Below are positions 23,426 through 40,929 of a DNA stretch of 58,816 bases, in pieces. The DNA lies in NCBI GenBank assembly GCA_002633005.1, contig NMRA01000640.1, forward strand, positions 161,230 through 220,045, written 5' to 3'. The stretch is from Phoronis australis. Lineage: Eukaryota > Phoronida > Phoronidae. The position numbers and the translations under genes were made by a program. The notes below the pieces were generated by a model, which was not told the DNA's origin, did no database searches, and was given only the letters and a program-made list of their open reading frames with translations. Positions within the stretch are counted from its first letter, which is position 1; each line of letters begins with the position of its first letter.

Positions 23426-26359
23426 TTCACTGAAATCTTTTACTCCCATTTTAGAAACGATTTTCGGATTGTGTCGGAATACGCCTTCTGTATACTGCAG
23501 AAGATTAAACATTGTTATGCCTTTACCTGTTTCATTAAACATTTGATCAAGCTACTTACTACTAAAACTTATAACCCGACTGAAACCATATCTGTTCTTA
23601 TGCTCGCCCTGTTACACCCACACCCACCCACAGCACTTTGTGGGCGTATTGCTTGGGATTCTCCTCTGAGCAACAAAGCCTCCCAGAAATTTTTGCTCAT
23701 ATCAAAATTGAGGCGATCAACGAAGAACTCTGTCACGCGCCATCGTATCAGCAACAACTACATGTATGTCCAGTGGGTCAGGGAGAAATATACTGCGAAA
23801 TGGCCTCTTTGTTCGTTCAGTTGTATTTCACATGTACATGTACATCTGCATGTCTGCGGTGTTTTCCACCGTCCATTCTTCTAATCGTCGTAAATGAAAC
23901 CAAGTCCGAGAAGGGATTGCTGATTTGCATTTGACTTGAATCCAACTGATAAATGATTCAGAAACAGTGAATGCGATAACTGTGAAACCTAAAAATTCAG
24001 TGTATAAAGCTTCAGTGCATACAAGTTCAGTTCATACAATTTAATAAGAGGTTTAATTATTCTTGTGCAAGCAGCCCTCAAACTTCATTAGTTCGAGTTC
24101 TTCAGAGGTTCAGACTCCGAGTTTGCGCCTTCATAGGTGCACGAACGTGAAGTTTAGAAAACAACATAATTAAACATTAAGATCAGTGTTAGACTAAACA
24201 AATATCTTTAATTAAAAGAGTGTCCACTTGCAGAGATTTTAGTTGACACCAATACAAAAGACACCAGTGAACATTATACTTAGCAAATGAAATGGGTGTG
24301 ATTTCCAGAGCATTTTTATATTTGGAAAATACCTTGATAAGGCACGCATTGCCAGACTTCACTGAAAATCGTTGTCGCGTTTTGATGACTGCGTGTGCAA
24401 ATGTGTAGGCCTTCTCTGGTACGCACTACTTATAAATTTCAAACCAGCACACCTCATTACCCATAATTCATTCGCGCCCAATATCAGAAAGCCATCGAAT
24501 ATTCTATTGGCTTTTGTACTTAGCCAGAATTTTGGCTACGAATAGCCAAAATTCATTATTGTCTTATGCGTGGCTTGAAAGACTTTTGTTTTCTATGTAA
24601 GCAAGCAGTCTAGGGATTCTGCCTTGGCGTCGAGTTGTAGCCAGGTTTTCTGACTTTCAGCCTTAGCTTGATTCTTGTGTAACAGCTAAGCTAAGTTGTC
24701 CCCAGACTGGTTTGTAGCCAACAGTCAACACATAAAAGTCAAGGACACTTCGAGCAACAGGCTCCAGAGCTCAAGATTCGCCCAATAATTGTTAGCAGTG
24801 AGTATGCAAGGACAACTTACCCCTTAATGAGCTTGTCTTTGTGTTGATCCGATTGTGACGTGAGTTATATTTATAAGAAGTCCACGGAAATTAAGCAAAA
24901 TATTCAACTGATTTCTATTGCACGCGAATCATTACGTATGCATTTCAAAATTAAAAAGAACGCCTTAACTGAAATTGATTTTAGAAAATATATTTTACCG
25001 GTGAGAATTATATTCTAAAGCAAAAAATCCAAATGAACCACAGGAACTCTGGAATCCGCGGGGGTCTACCTTTGTTATCTATTCATTGATACATGTATAT
25101 ATTGCACACTTAAATTAATCTGAGTGGGGCCAGCACTGGGTGATTGGCGTGCGTATGTGTATCATACAAAATTTTAATTAAAAGTACCTCAACACTATCA
25201 ACAACATTTTGTAATGTTAGATTCGATGTCATTGTCCCCACAATTATGGTAACTATTCATAATGTTAAGTTTGAAGAATGATTGATAAAAATACCAATAT
25301 TTATGAAAAGCGGAACTTTTATGCATATCGATTAGGATATGACTGCTGACATAACCCGAAACTGCAAGTCTTCCCTTCCCAACTAACCCTGTTGACATCC
25401 TGTTTGATGACATTAAAGATTCATGGCGGCAAATTGTATGGTTTGACAAAGAGATTGTTCCTTTATCCTGAATAAATAACTTTCCTAAACATTGGCAACG
25501 TTTTGTAATTTAATTACAATTAACACAGATGTTGAAAACTTAACATCGATCTCTGCGATCGAAGCCTCTCAAAATAAAATCCAAATTCGAAAGTTTTACT
25601 TCAGACATTGCCTCAATTAACAACTGTTAAGTTAAAAAATTGGTGGAATGACAAATTGCATCGTTAGACTCTCGAGGAGTACAGCGGACTTTCATATAGC
25701 ATGCAGAACTGTTTATATACGTCAGCATATATAAAAATTTTGGCAGCCAAACATCGGCAAACTTTTTGAGAGGTTTAGTGTGAACATAATGTCGAACCTC
25801 TGCATATTAAATGAAGTGGTTTACCTTGTTTTAATATAACACTTGTTTCAAAATTCATTACAGCACCTCCGTGACTTAGTTAAAAATTGTGTACGGCTAT
25901 AAATCGATGTGTAAGAAATTGAATTACCTCGTTACAAACTTCCTCGTGTGGGCTGAATGACAGTGATGACGGGGCATTCAAGGAACTTTTGTCGTGTGCT
26001 GAACATTGTGACGAAAATGATAAAGTGAAGACTTCCTTTTGAAATACTTTAATACAGGAAGTATGACTACATTTGTTGAATTTGGATTTTAGTAGTTTTT
26101 TATTGTAAATACAGCAGTTAGCGACGGGTCAGTCAATTTGTACGAGTTCAGGGATGTTTTTATGGGCCCGTTTCATCTTAGGCGCACCCACCGATCGAAG
26201 TTAAAACGGTCGTAAGTACATGGATACGAATCGGAGCTTTGCTCTTCAAAGAACGAATCCGACCCGACACTTGTGTTCACGCTCAAAAACATCTTTAGAA
26301 ACCAATACAAATTAGATATGACACTCTCAGCTACTATTGGACATACAACGTACGTGTTC

Positions 26360-26700
26360 TGGTTAATGGAGCATGGGTATTTGGGTGGTGATTTGGAAAT
26401 GGAACAAATCGAAACGGAAGTGGAGACTTTGTAACGTAAACAAGGGGGTAGTGGATATGACTATCAACAACATACAGAGGATTATTTCGCCGCTGCTTGT
26501 TGAGGAGCCAGTATTAATTTCATAACCGAGGAGCTTATCCGATCTCAAATCACAGGCAATGCTCACATGTGCCGTTTTCGAAATCGAAATTTTAGGATTG
26601 GCCAACACCAATAAAAGCTGAAGTGTTGTTTTTTTGAGTCGCCGATGATTTCGATGTTCATGTTGGTAACAGAAACAGAATCCTATCACCGTGAGGAATT
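26360..26700 (-). repeat. Family C dispersed repeat
   Basis: Read on the minus strand it contains GTGATAGGATTCTGTTTC, GTTACCAACATGAAC and TCGAAATCATCGGCGACTC. The plus strand at 39.84-40.07 kb has the same words in the same order with scattered changes. No protein similarity recognised. Confidence 0.55.
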
Positions 26701-27389
26701 TTATGCGCTTTTAATAGACTCAACGTCTGTCGACAAACTCTACACCTTATAAAATTTATTATATTATAGAAAATCAATACAAAACAAGAATTCTGCTGTA
26801 AATAGTGCGTTGGTAAGTCAACAAGATCCAATAGATGCCAGTGTTGAATGGTGTGCCGGGAGCGACAGTTCGGACCCGAGCTGATCACGAGGCTCATAAT
26901 AACCGTATCAAACAAATACACAAAAATGGATTAGCTCACATTGGCGAACCAAATAGCACGTGCAAGACTGTTCGATGAATTTAGACCACAGAATCATGAA
27001 AACAAATGATACACAAGCAGAACGCTTGGCTTTGACCCATATTTCCCTGAGGTCCTTTATACTGACAGGTACATGTATTCACTAAATCTATTTGGCACCA
27101 GGCTGGGAAACGATTTTTTTATGAGAAAAACAGAGAAACCAGTTTTTCTGGAATGACCTGTTTTACAAATTAGTCGCTGAACATTTGGAGAGTGTCGAAG
27201 GATCAGAATAGAAATTCAACAGCAACCAATTCGAAGCAGACGATCAACTCAACGAATTTCGACGTGTTGCAGACGATAAGTCGACACCCATTCGCTCCAA
27301 GGCTAACATGGCATTAACTGCTTTCTGAAAGAAAATAAATTTTAAAGTGAGGTACTGATAACAAACTTACGAAATTAAATTTCCTGGAT

Positions 27390-27850
27390 ACTGCAGAATG
27401 GTGGTACAATGCTTTTTCTTACATCTATTCATTCACCGAGGATGTTTCTCTGAGATGGTTCCAGTTTAGACTGGTTCATAGAATTATAAGCTGTAATGAA
27501 TTTTTATACAAGATTGGCGTAATTGATAGCTCATTGTGCACTTTTTGCTTAAATAAAATTGAATCTATTGTCCATGTGTACTGGTTTTGTAACGTTACTC
27601 AGCAGTTTTGGACTAATGTAAATAACTGGCTCGAAGATGCTGTTGGACATAGTTTAGATCTGTCTACACACCCAGTTCTGTTTGGTGTTCAGATGGAAGC
27701 AGTTTTACACAAAGTATGGTTCTTTGCCTCGGCACGTACCACATTTATAAACAAATATTAAAGTGCAAATATCCCTGCCTTGCCATGTTTAAAAAGGAAG
27801 TTGCATTGCACATTTCCACTGAACGGTATATATATGTATAGAACGAAAAT
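27390..27850 (+). mobile_element. LINE retrotransposon 3' fragment (ORF2 C-terminus)
   Basis: The translation gives VSLRWFQFRLVHRIISCNEF and then LCTFCLNKIESIVHVYWFCN, QQFWTNVNNWL and PVLFGV. This is the zinc-knuckle region after the reverse transcriptase of non-LTR elements (C-x2-C ... H-x4-C, W-F-Q-F-R before it). The RT core is absent and the frame is broken after about 27760, so this is a dead 5'-truncated copy. A second, longer relative is at 34.4-35.8 kb on the other strand. Confidence 0.8.
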
Positions 27851-28433
27851 GAAGTCTGGTGAATTTATAGAGCACTGGCAAGGTCTTGACCTTGTTTGCT
27901 TATTCTGAATGAATCATATCCTCTACTTGATTTTTCTCTAATGTCAAATTACCTTTGTACATATCAGCACCGTAAGTTAACACCTTAACTGTTCCTTGAC
28001 TAAACAAACAAGTTATTGCATGGTGTAATTGTGTGATCTGTATCGTACCTATTATATTGAAAAAAGGTAACGAAATTATAGTTCATTATTTGCTTGGTTT
28101 GTACCGCTATTTTAAATCACGTCATCCAGGTTTGGAATATTGAAAAGTGACAAATTTTCATTAATTTTTCACAAAATAAATAGTATAAACAGATGTCGTA
28201 ACTTATTTACAGGGGTATTATCGGTGAGAAAAGTAATCCCGAAACCAGCCTCAGAGCGGAATCGAACATGGAACCCCTTTAAAGTGATACCATACCCGGT
28301 TTTGGCCCATTAACTGATACTAAAAACGACTTTCTCATCCAGTTCTTTGAAACAAAATAATGTTTTGTAACCCTCGACAATCCTCAAAAGTTTGGAGGAA
28401 CATTTGAAAACTCCTTTCAAAACCTGCTTAAAG

Positions 28434-28676
28434 GGCAAGCTCGAACGAGCCCCTCCATTTGGCGAAGTGGGCAAAAAGGTCGGCCTCAGATAAACAAAAA
28501 GTCCGATAAAAAGGAGACAAAAGTCCTTTAAAAAATACGCAAACGCACAGTTCACAGTTCTGAAGGTGGTACCCCGTTTTATTTTTTGTTAGTCCTCCCG
28601 ATTTTTTGTCCTCAAAAGGTCCACATCGACAGAAATTCGAGCCCGACCCCCCATTTTCAATGCTGGGTGCGCGCAT
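28434..28676 (+). repeat. Family A repeat, copy 2
   Basis: Contains CTCGAACGAGCCCCTCC, GGGCAAAAAGGTCGG, ACAAAAAGTCCGAT, AAATTCGAGCCC and the terminus GCTGGGTGCGCGCAT. The left GCGCGCACCC terminus is missing or diverged. Confidence 0.8.
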
Positions 28677-29100
28677 ACAACTGTGGGTCCCGGAAAATAC
28701 CACCCACCAAGGACCGTAGAATCCATCTTATGAGATTGGGAGTGAGAGTTTTTAGTTGAGTCGCCTTTATCTTTCGACACTTACGCCAATCATGTATTAG
28801 CAAATGACGACCATTGGAGGAAATCAGGGCTACGTATCCGGTAAAGTCACCGGCTTAGTTTTCAGCAAATGTCTAGCAAACATTGGCGAAATGACGATTT
28901 ACAATAAAGTCACACAACGGTTCAAAGCTCTGGTCAAAGCTAACAGCTTTAACTTACGAAGTCTGTCCCATCCAATGCATTTTTACAGTACGCGGCAAAA
29001 GCGATCATGTCATTTTAACCCCTTGTCCCTCACCATAGCCGCATTGCATGAAGGCAATGTCAACGTTTATCTAAGACTTTCGTAGTCTCTACGTAAACTA

Positions 29101-29711
29101 CTCGCTGGTCCCCTACGTGCTTAGCCAGCACGCAGGTATCACGCAGTGGCACGCGCTTTAGCATTGGTTGATGTAACCTCAGCAGTCATTGGTTAGCTTT
29201 ACAACACCGTGAAAAAATGGCGGACTGTAAACGATTTTTAGCCTTGTCATGCAAGTGGCGTCGCAGCAACTATTTCGTTTCTGCAGTGATGTTTAATAGC
29301 CGCGTGCTTGAAGCACATACATGTACAATAAACACATATCTGGCCGATTTAACCGGTGTGTTATTCATACTGTATGACTACAGGACAGTATGTAAACAAA
29401 AGTCATCGACAGTAGAAAGATGCATTCCGAAAAGGCGCAACCACAATTTCTAGGATTCACATTTCCTGAACATAAATTTTAAGCACCCATTTGTCGGTAC
29501 AACAGACCAAATTTACACGTCAGTCCATCAGTCATGCCAACATAGTCTATAGAGTATCTATGATACCAGTTAGTTTGCGTAAAGCGCTGCCTGTTGAGAA
29601 TTCGACTAGCCAGTCAGAAACGCCGATGTGAAAATTTTCCCCGAGGAAAATTAAGAGATACCTGCGTGCTGGCTACTGACCACCTAGCGGCACGCAGGGA
29701 ACCAGCGAGCT
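29101..29711. mobile_element. 611-bp inverted-repeat element flanked by TAAACTA
   Basis: The left end CTCGCTGGTCCCCTACGTGC followed by TAGCCAGCACGCAGGTATC is matched inverted by GATACCTGCGTGCTGGCTA and CACGCAGGGAACCAGCGAG at the right. The direct repeat TAAACTA occurs at 29094-29100 and 29712-29718. No transposase frame, so it is non-autonomous. The 7-8 bp duplication could fit several DNA-transposon superfamilies. Confidence 0.75.
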
Positions 29712-30332
29712 TAAACTAGAGCCATTAACACATAGCTGCCACGCCCTCTAGCGTCCAGGCAGGATCCAGCCATTTTGAATACATCACCTCACGACGAACG
29801 GATTCTGCCAATGACGGGGTCGAAAGCGCTCACCTGCCACTTTCGTCTCATAACAAATTTCTTGAGCTTCTTCTTTGATTGGTTCAGGCTACGTTGACAT
29901 CGCGTCCATTTAAAACTTCTCTGTAACCAAGGCTGGACGAGACACTCAGACGCAGTCATACGTTTCCTACAATTAGATAAGAAACACCTCAGTGCAGCAG
30001 CGTTTCGCGATCAGCATTACAACCCACACTCCAGAGATCTCGCACGCACTTCTTAGCGCCATCTACAGCCCCCTCCCCAAAAAGTCTTACTCCAAGCGCA
30101 CTAGTTACTTAATTAGCAAAAGGTCACGCCTCTTTTCCTTTTTCACGAGTTCAGAGCATACATGGTGATAAGAAAATTTAATTTCAGCTTTACAAGACCT
30201 TTGGTCTTTAACATAGTTTGCTCTTTACATTTATAAGGCTCGCCGCGCACTGAGCGTAAATTTCGCAGGGAAGCTAATACCCAAGAAAATTTTGTTGAGT
30301 TGGTTTCCAGTACGTGCGTTACGTTGATTCAC

Positions 30333-30359
30333 CCTAGGAACCTCAATGAGGTTCCTAGG
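30333..30359. other. Perfect palindrome, 13-bp arms
   Basis: CCTAGGAACCTCA, one A, then TGAGGTTCCTAGG: a perfect hairpin with a one-base centre. No gene or terminator role can be assigned in a eukaryotic intergenic region. Confidence 0.9.
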
Positions 30360-30755
30360 TTCACCTCACCAAAGGCACTCGATTTAGTCTTTTTGACAAC
30401 GTTACTCGTCCAACCCGGCAGCATATTCCCACAATTTGGGTTACTATACGTCGTCAATACAAATTCGTTGGTCTTCATTATGTCAACCCATACATGACGA
30501 TTCACTCAAGCGCCAGTGTTCGGCCATTTACTACGTAAGCCAACACTGGGCATAATTGATCGGTGGCTAACAGAACGGAAATTAAATTATGTATTCAAAG
30601 TCCCAGGATGTGATGTGTCACTGCATGGAACACCCCCCTCTATTGGGCAGAAGTCCTGTTTAAGAACATTCGATTGCAGGTAAATCTCCATAATGCATCT
30701 AAAATTGCAAAGACGATGATTCCATAACATACACTTATGGTCCTATAATACTCAC

Positions 30756-36089
<5,334 letters not shown>

Positions 36090-36309
36090 CTGAAATGAAA
36101 AAAATTGTTTTCACCCGTTTCCCCTAGAACTTATTGGCCAAGACCAGTTAAAGTTGCATTTCGCCGCAGTTTAACTGTTAATGTTGAACTCTTAATCGAA
36201 AAACTTAGACGTTTAAAATACAAACAATGCGCACACAGATGTGCCTTTTTCTAATTGGTAATTTTAGGGTTAGTTGCCAAGCCTGATGAAATCTAAAGCG
36301 TTTTCTTGA

Positions 36310-36427
36310 GTCGGAGAAGGTATCGACATGGAATCCTATCACGGCAACGATTGCTGCAAGACAGGAGAGTAAAAGTCTAATTCAATCTTTATTTTTTTCC
36401 AGCTAAGCACTCTATAGGGCGAAATGA
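36310..36427 (+). repeat. Family C dispersed repeat, partial copy
   Basis: GAGAGTAAAAGTCTAATTC, ATCTTTATTT and AGGGCGAAATGAC parallel GAGAGTATAAGTCCTAATTC, ATCTTCATTT and GAGCGAAACGTAG at 40.09-40.15 kb. It directly abuts a family A copy. Confidence 0.45.
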
Positions 36428-36698
36428 CATGCGCGCACCCAGGGGAGGGGACTCGGGGGGCTCGTTCGAGCCCCTGCCCCCCAATTGGGCAAAAAGGTCC
36501 GCCCCCGAGAGACAAAAAGTCCGAGAAAATGGGACAAATGTCCACTAAATAAGCGCAAACGCGCAATTCTCAGAGGTGCTCCCGTTTTTTTATTTTTTAT
36601 TTTTTTATTTTTGTTTAGTCCCTCTGCACTTTTGTTAGCAAATGGTCCACAACGTCGTGAATTCGAGTCCCCCCATATCGAAGGCTGGGTGCGCGCAT
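36428..36698 (+). repeat. Family A repeat, copy 3 (full length)
   Basis: The best complete copy. It starts CATGCGCGCACCCAGG, has GGGCAAAAAGGTCCGCC and ACAAAAAGTCCGAG, then a T-rich tract, then AATTCGAGTCCCC, and ends GGCTGGGTGCGCGCAT. The ends are inverted complements of each other. About 271 bp, no protein-coding capacity. The word ATTCGAGTCCC resembles a tRNA B-box, but no A-box was recognised. Confidence 0.88.
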
Positions 36699-37848
36699 GA
36701 ATGAGACTGTAATGCAAGTGTTGTCAGCGATCCTCAGATGACGTAGTAGCCGGAAGTAATTCAACAAGTCAACAGCTGTGGGCCACAAATGGTGGGTGGT
36801 CCAATATGGAAGTTCGACCCCCTCAAGTCCCCGTCATTCTGCTTGTCTATGTCGTGTGTCCCTCGTAACACGCCAGGATATCTTACGAAGAAGTTCAAAT
36901 AGCATTCCTTTTGCAAACACTGTGGGATTCTATTCAAAAAATTCCCAGTTTCGTTCTGGGATTCCTGTAGGATCACATTCGACAACGGTTGCTGTAGGGT
37001 GAACAGTCGCTTGGTAAATGCATTCAGGTATTCGACAACCTCTGAGTAATTAGGCCAACGCTGTGCAAAAAAAATAGCTGCCTTCGTATAAAATAATAAG
37101 TTTCTTCTTTGATAGCTCCTACATAGACTATTTCTAGACCAAGCCTTCCACAACACTAAAACTTTCATCTCACCATGGCATTCTGTTCATCACTACCGAG
37201 TTTGCTGTCGGGTTACATGAAGCCGCCAGACGTGCTCCTGGGACAGATAGTTGGGCATCTCTTTTACGTGTAGCCAAATTAAGGCAGAAAAACTGGTGAA
37301 CACTTAAATCATTGCGTCATATAATCCTTTAGCAGTTGAAAGTTCACTGGGTACATGGACGAGATTTTATTTAATTGTATAACCTTCCTTCGGAATTGCG
37401 TGTTGGAACGTTTGGGTAATTAGTGCAAATTGCAATATCTTTATTCATAACAGATCTGGGGTTGTTTGGTGTCCTTGCATGCTGTTTACGACACACCGGG
37501 CTCCAAGCTGATAAAGTAAACCAGACGTTGAAGGTAACAAGACGTCAACAAATACGCAACTGACAGCGTGCTCTCTATTTTCGCGCATATGTAAACAGCC
37601 TCACAAACGCTAAACTCGCGAAATGCGCTGTTTGCTGGCAACGCGGGTACCAAATGCAAAATTGTTGGCCGTCTGATGACTGACACGAGTTGGGGCACTT
37701 TGTAATGAACGGGGAGGGGGGGGGGAGTTGGGGGCAAACGCAAAAATTGAACGAGTTCCAACCGAAGAAAGTCTTTTGCATGGTCGCCGTTGTAAACCCC
37801 CGTGGTTACGCCAGTGACGAGCAGTGTGTGTGTTGTATAAGTCAGTGG

Positions 37849-37990
37849 CGGATCTAGGATATCACAAGGGGGGTCAACATTTTGTCTGTAAACATTTACG
37901 CAAAGCACGATTGTAGATGCGCATAGCACCGAATGGGGGTAGGTCGGAAGGGTGGTTTGCCTCCCTCCTGCCCAGGAAATTTTTCTGTTT
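37849..37990 (+). mobile_element. Possible end of a CAGTGGCGGATC-type element
   Basis: CAGTGGCGGATCTAGGATAT begins near 37849 and matches the ends of the elements at 9181 and 52059. No partner end was found, so the right boundary is arbitrary; it may be a truncated copy. Confidence 0.4.
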
Positions 37991-38649
37991 TTTCCTTGAT
38001 TCCTAAAGTATTATCCAAGAAAAAAAAGGGAAAAAAACGAAGAACGTGTCAAACAGGAAAAGCTGTTATCACCTCAGACTCGAGCGAGCGTGATTTACCA
38101 CTACACCACCACGATTTAACTCCTAATTTGATACTAAGAGACCTATTTGTTATGGTCCACATCGTTTGCGCGCGAAACCTACTTCTTTTTGTAATGCTTA
38201 TTACACGTTTCATATTTTGCGCAACCGGTTCGTAACAAATTTGTTGTATTTAAAATAGTCTTCAATTGCCCAAAAGACCAAATCCGTTTTTCGTGTTGGC
38301 AATAATGACGCGATTGCTTTGGAAATCGTCTTAAGTTAAGGTTTGACAAAGAGAGAATTATGAGTTTCGGAGTGATTCACTAAGGCTTCGATTAAAATTC
38401 ACATCTTACCAGCAGCTTCTGTTTTTTCATCGCCACTCAGATTCCATTTTCTTTAAGAAATGAAGCAATTTTCATCATTGCACAGTGGAGCAGACGACGG
38501 AAACGGAGTAGTAGTGCGCAGCGCCACTGCCGGTCGCCTATACTTAGCTATAGTTCCGTTACGATTGCGCCGTGTTCACCTCCCCCCGCGGTTAATTAAT
38601 AAACTTAACATTTCCCTACGCTTTTGGTGTTTTATTTTTTGCGGCAGCC

Positions 38650-38668
38650 NCAGCCCCCCCCCCCCCCC
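38650..38668. other. Ambiguous base beside a poly-C run
   Basis: The only N in the window (38650) sits just before a run of about 15 C. The run length is probably uncertain in the assembly. Other poly-C runs lie near 43.68, 44.62 and 47.69 kb. Confidence 0.9.
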
Positions 38669-39672
38669 AAATCTGCCTATGTATGTACACAGATATATCG
38701 CAGCAGAAGAGTCAAAAATACAACACAATCTTCTTAAACTGTTGGATTTAACCATCACTGAAACATCCACACTCGCATTATACCGATCATTAAGGAGAAT
38801 TGAAGCATACTAAATGGACGTGTACTTCTTGTTGGCACTGCCAGCAATGCAAATAATAATCCGGGTAACTGGTTACTCAACACGCGCACTACACCCTTCC
38901 CTAGCGTGAGAGGAAATGAATTCCCAAGCAGACAATTCTGAGAACTTACAAGAAAAGGTTCAAAAACATTAACGTTGACAAGGTTAAACAACCCCACTAA
39001 AACGGCAGCATCATGTCAAGCGCATGTCTCACAGTCCTTAAAATGGTAGACACCAGCCGCTATCGAGTCACGAATAAATTGAGACCAATTTGTTAATCAG
39101 CCTATTTTCTGACTTTTTTGTTTAGACTGTAAGCGGAAAATTCATTCAAGTCAGCTTCCATTAGAACTGACATCAACTTTGCTGATCGTTTTCATGTGAT
39201 TTTCCGAAATAATTTTTGCACGTTCTTTCGGGCTATTCAGTTCACAGCTTGGCAAGGTGCTTGCCTGTTGGCTAAGTATAAGTGAGTTGTGCAATACGGC
39301 TACCTATCTCGGGGAAGATAAAGCCATTAGGTGATCACCATCCTTCAGTATCTACACTGGGAACTCAACGTCTGTGCATGAGTCAAAAAACACATGTAAC
39401 GAGATAGCTAAATAGAACAGTTATCGCACCTCAAACAAAAATATCTTTGCCTCACAGCGAGTTGTACAAACATCGTCATTTTTTTTATTTGGCGCAGTAA
39501 GAAACTTCAAATACGCAACTGATAAAAATCCTATTTTTGGTAAAAGTTTGGCTCCATGGCAGTTTATAACACGTTCAGCAGACGAGAAAACGCTTCCACT
39601 AATTGCCACGTATTATCCTCCGAAACAGCCACGGTCGACGGAACACATCAAGTAGGAAATGCAGTGAAGGGC

Positions 39673-39735
39673 AATAGCCACGTATTTCACAGGGAATAGC
39701 CACGTATTTCACAGGGAATAGCCACATATTTCACA
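39673..39735. repeat. 22-bp tandem repeat, three copies
   Basis: AATAGCCACGTATTTCACAG plus GG repeated at 39673 and 39695, with a third copy at 39717 that is shorter and changed (CACATATTTCACA). Confidence 0.9.
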
Positions 39736-39839
39736 TCATCTCAATCACTAGAAAAACAAAACATTTCATTGAAATCTACTGACTTTATCTGATTTGGCAT
39801 TTGGTGACTGTTTTCAAAGCTGCGTTTCGTCTTGTTTAG

Positions 39840-40150
39840 CTGGCTAAACAACGGAAATCGAATTCGGTCAACTTTTTCGGCCTCATTGAATTCCTGTACC
39901 GTGATAGGAATCTATTTCAGTTACCAACAAGAACTTCGAAGCCATCAGCGTCTTCAGAATTTATTGGGCTTATCAAATACCATAACATTGCGGAATTCGA
40001 AATCGGTGCATAGGCAGTTGTCCGTGACTTTAGCTGATGATGGAAACGGACTCTTATCATGTTAAGGAATACCATGAGACCAATTTCATGAGAGTATAAG
40101 TCCTAATTCGATCTTCATTTCTAGCAAGCGTAATGTAGAGCGAAACGTAG
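39840..40150 (+). repeat. Family C dispersed repeat
   Basis: GTGATAGGAATCTATTTC, GTTACCAACAAGAAC and TCGAAGCCATCAGCGTCTTC match 26.4-26.7 kb (minus strand) in order. The tail GAGAGTATAAGTCCTAATTC matches 36.36 kb. Confidence 0.55.
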
Positions 40151-40411
40151 CTTCAACTGTGACTGCGAAAACGTTTGGTAACAATTTAATTAGTGAACGG
40201 AAAATTATTGCGGACGACAATTTTAATGTCGAAAAGTTTTACTAAAATAATATACTTAAAATACCATAATTGGTAAAATGAATACAGCAAAATGACTATT
40301 TGGCATCGATAGGGTGCTAAATGGAAAATGAACCAATCGCGATTATCGCGGGGATCAACAAAAATCGTCGATATGTGTCAGTGGGATCTCTCTGGATGAA
40401 TTGGATTTAGG

Positions 40412-40625
40412 CATGCGCGCACTCGTTCGAGCCCCCCCATTTGGAGAAGTGGACAAAAAGTCCGAGATAACTGGAACAAAAGTCCACTACAGAAGCGCGA
40501 ACGCGCAATTCACAATTGTGCTCCCGTTTTTTTTTGTTTTTTTTTAGTCCGTCCGCTCTTTTGTTAGCAAAAGGTCCACATAGTCGGGAATTCGAGCCCC
40601 CATATTGAAGGCAGGGTGTGCGCAT
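40412..40625 (+). repeat. Family A repeat, copy 4
   Basis: Starts CATGCGCGCACTCGTTCGAG, then GACAAAAAGTCCGAG, a T-rich tract, GGAATTCGAGCCCCC and the end GCAGGGTGTGCGCAT. Shorter than copy 3 through loss near the left end. Confidence 0.85.
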
Positions 40626-40929
40626 GTAGGGGTCAGCACTTCATCTTGTGTTCGCCATATTAATTGTAAAAAATTGTCCCCTACATCACAGCATTGATTC
40701 CTGGAGCATTCGTCTGCATACCTTCGCTATCTAGTTGGCTGTGGAAGCGACTTATTCCGTTGCACATCGTAGATGAAGTCCCTCGAGTGGAGTCTGCCTT
40801 ACAGATTGTGGACGTCATGGCGTCTCCAAGGCACAACTGAACAGAGTGACAATATCGCTGGCATCTACAACTTAAGGTCACTGCTCAAAATTCATCGAAG
40901 CTTAGTGGTAGCAGTTGCTTAGTCATCTG

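Larger units (their letters stand above)
19607..30755. other. Between the signal-peptide exon and the last visible kinase exon
   Basis: About 11 kb. It should contain the promoter of the sushi-MAM gene and probably the last exon or exons of the kinase gene, because the visible kinase exons stop before the usual H-P-W. I could not find that exon by eye. Recognised contents are a trinucleotide-rich patch (21.27-21.49 kb), a MITE-like element (23174-23425), a family C repeat (26.4-26.7 kb), a LINE fragment (27.4-27.85 kb), a family A copy (28.43-28.68 kb), a 611-bp element (29101-29711) and a palindrome (30333-30359). Confidence 0.45.

Noticed and set aside
27130-27340. Fragment reading QFEADDQLNEFRRVADD and following
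   Set aside because: Looks coding-like but is short, preceded by a stop and not assignable to any family; may be unrelated debris next to the LINE.
36650-36680. tRNA B-box-like word in family A
   Set aside because: No A-box at the right distance and no cloverleaf; not called as a tRNA.
36412-36717. 101-residue minus-strand frame
   Set aside because: Translation of the family A repeat; similar frames arise at 28.4, 40.4 and 53.1 kb for the same reason.
37486-37929. 147-residue minus-strand frame
   Set aside because: Crosses a G-rich run and an apparent transposon end (CAGTGGCGGATC); no recognisable domain or splice edges.
39421-39609. Minus-strand frame with several cysteines, considered as an extracellular exon
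   Set aside because: No pyrimidine-tract acceptor and a poor donor; the cysteine spacing fits no module I know.
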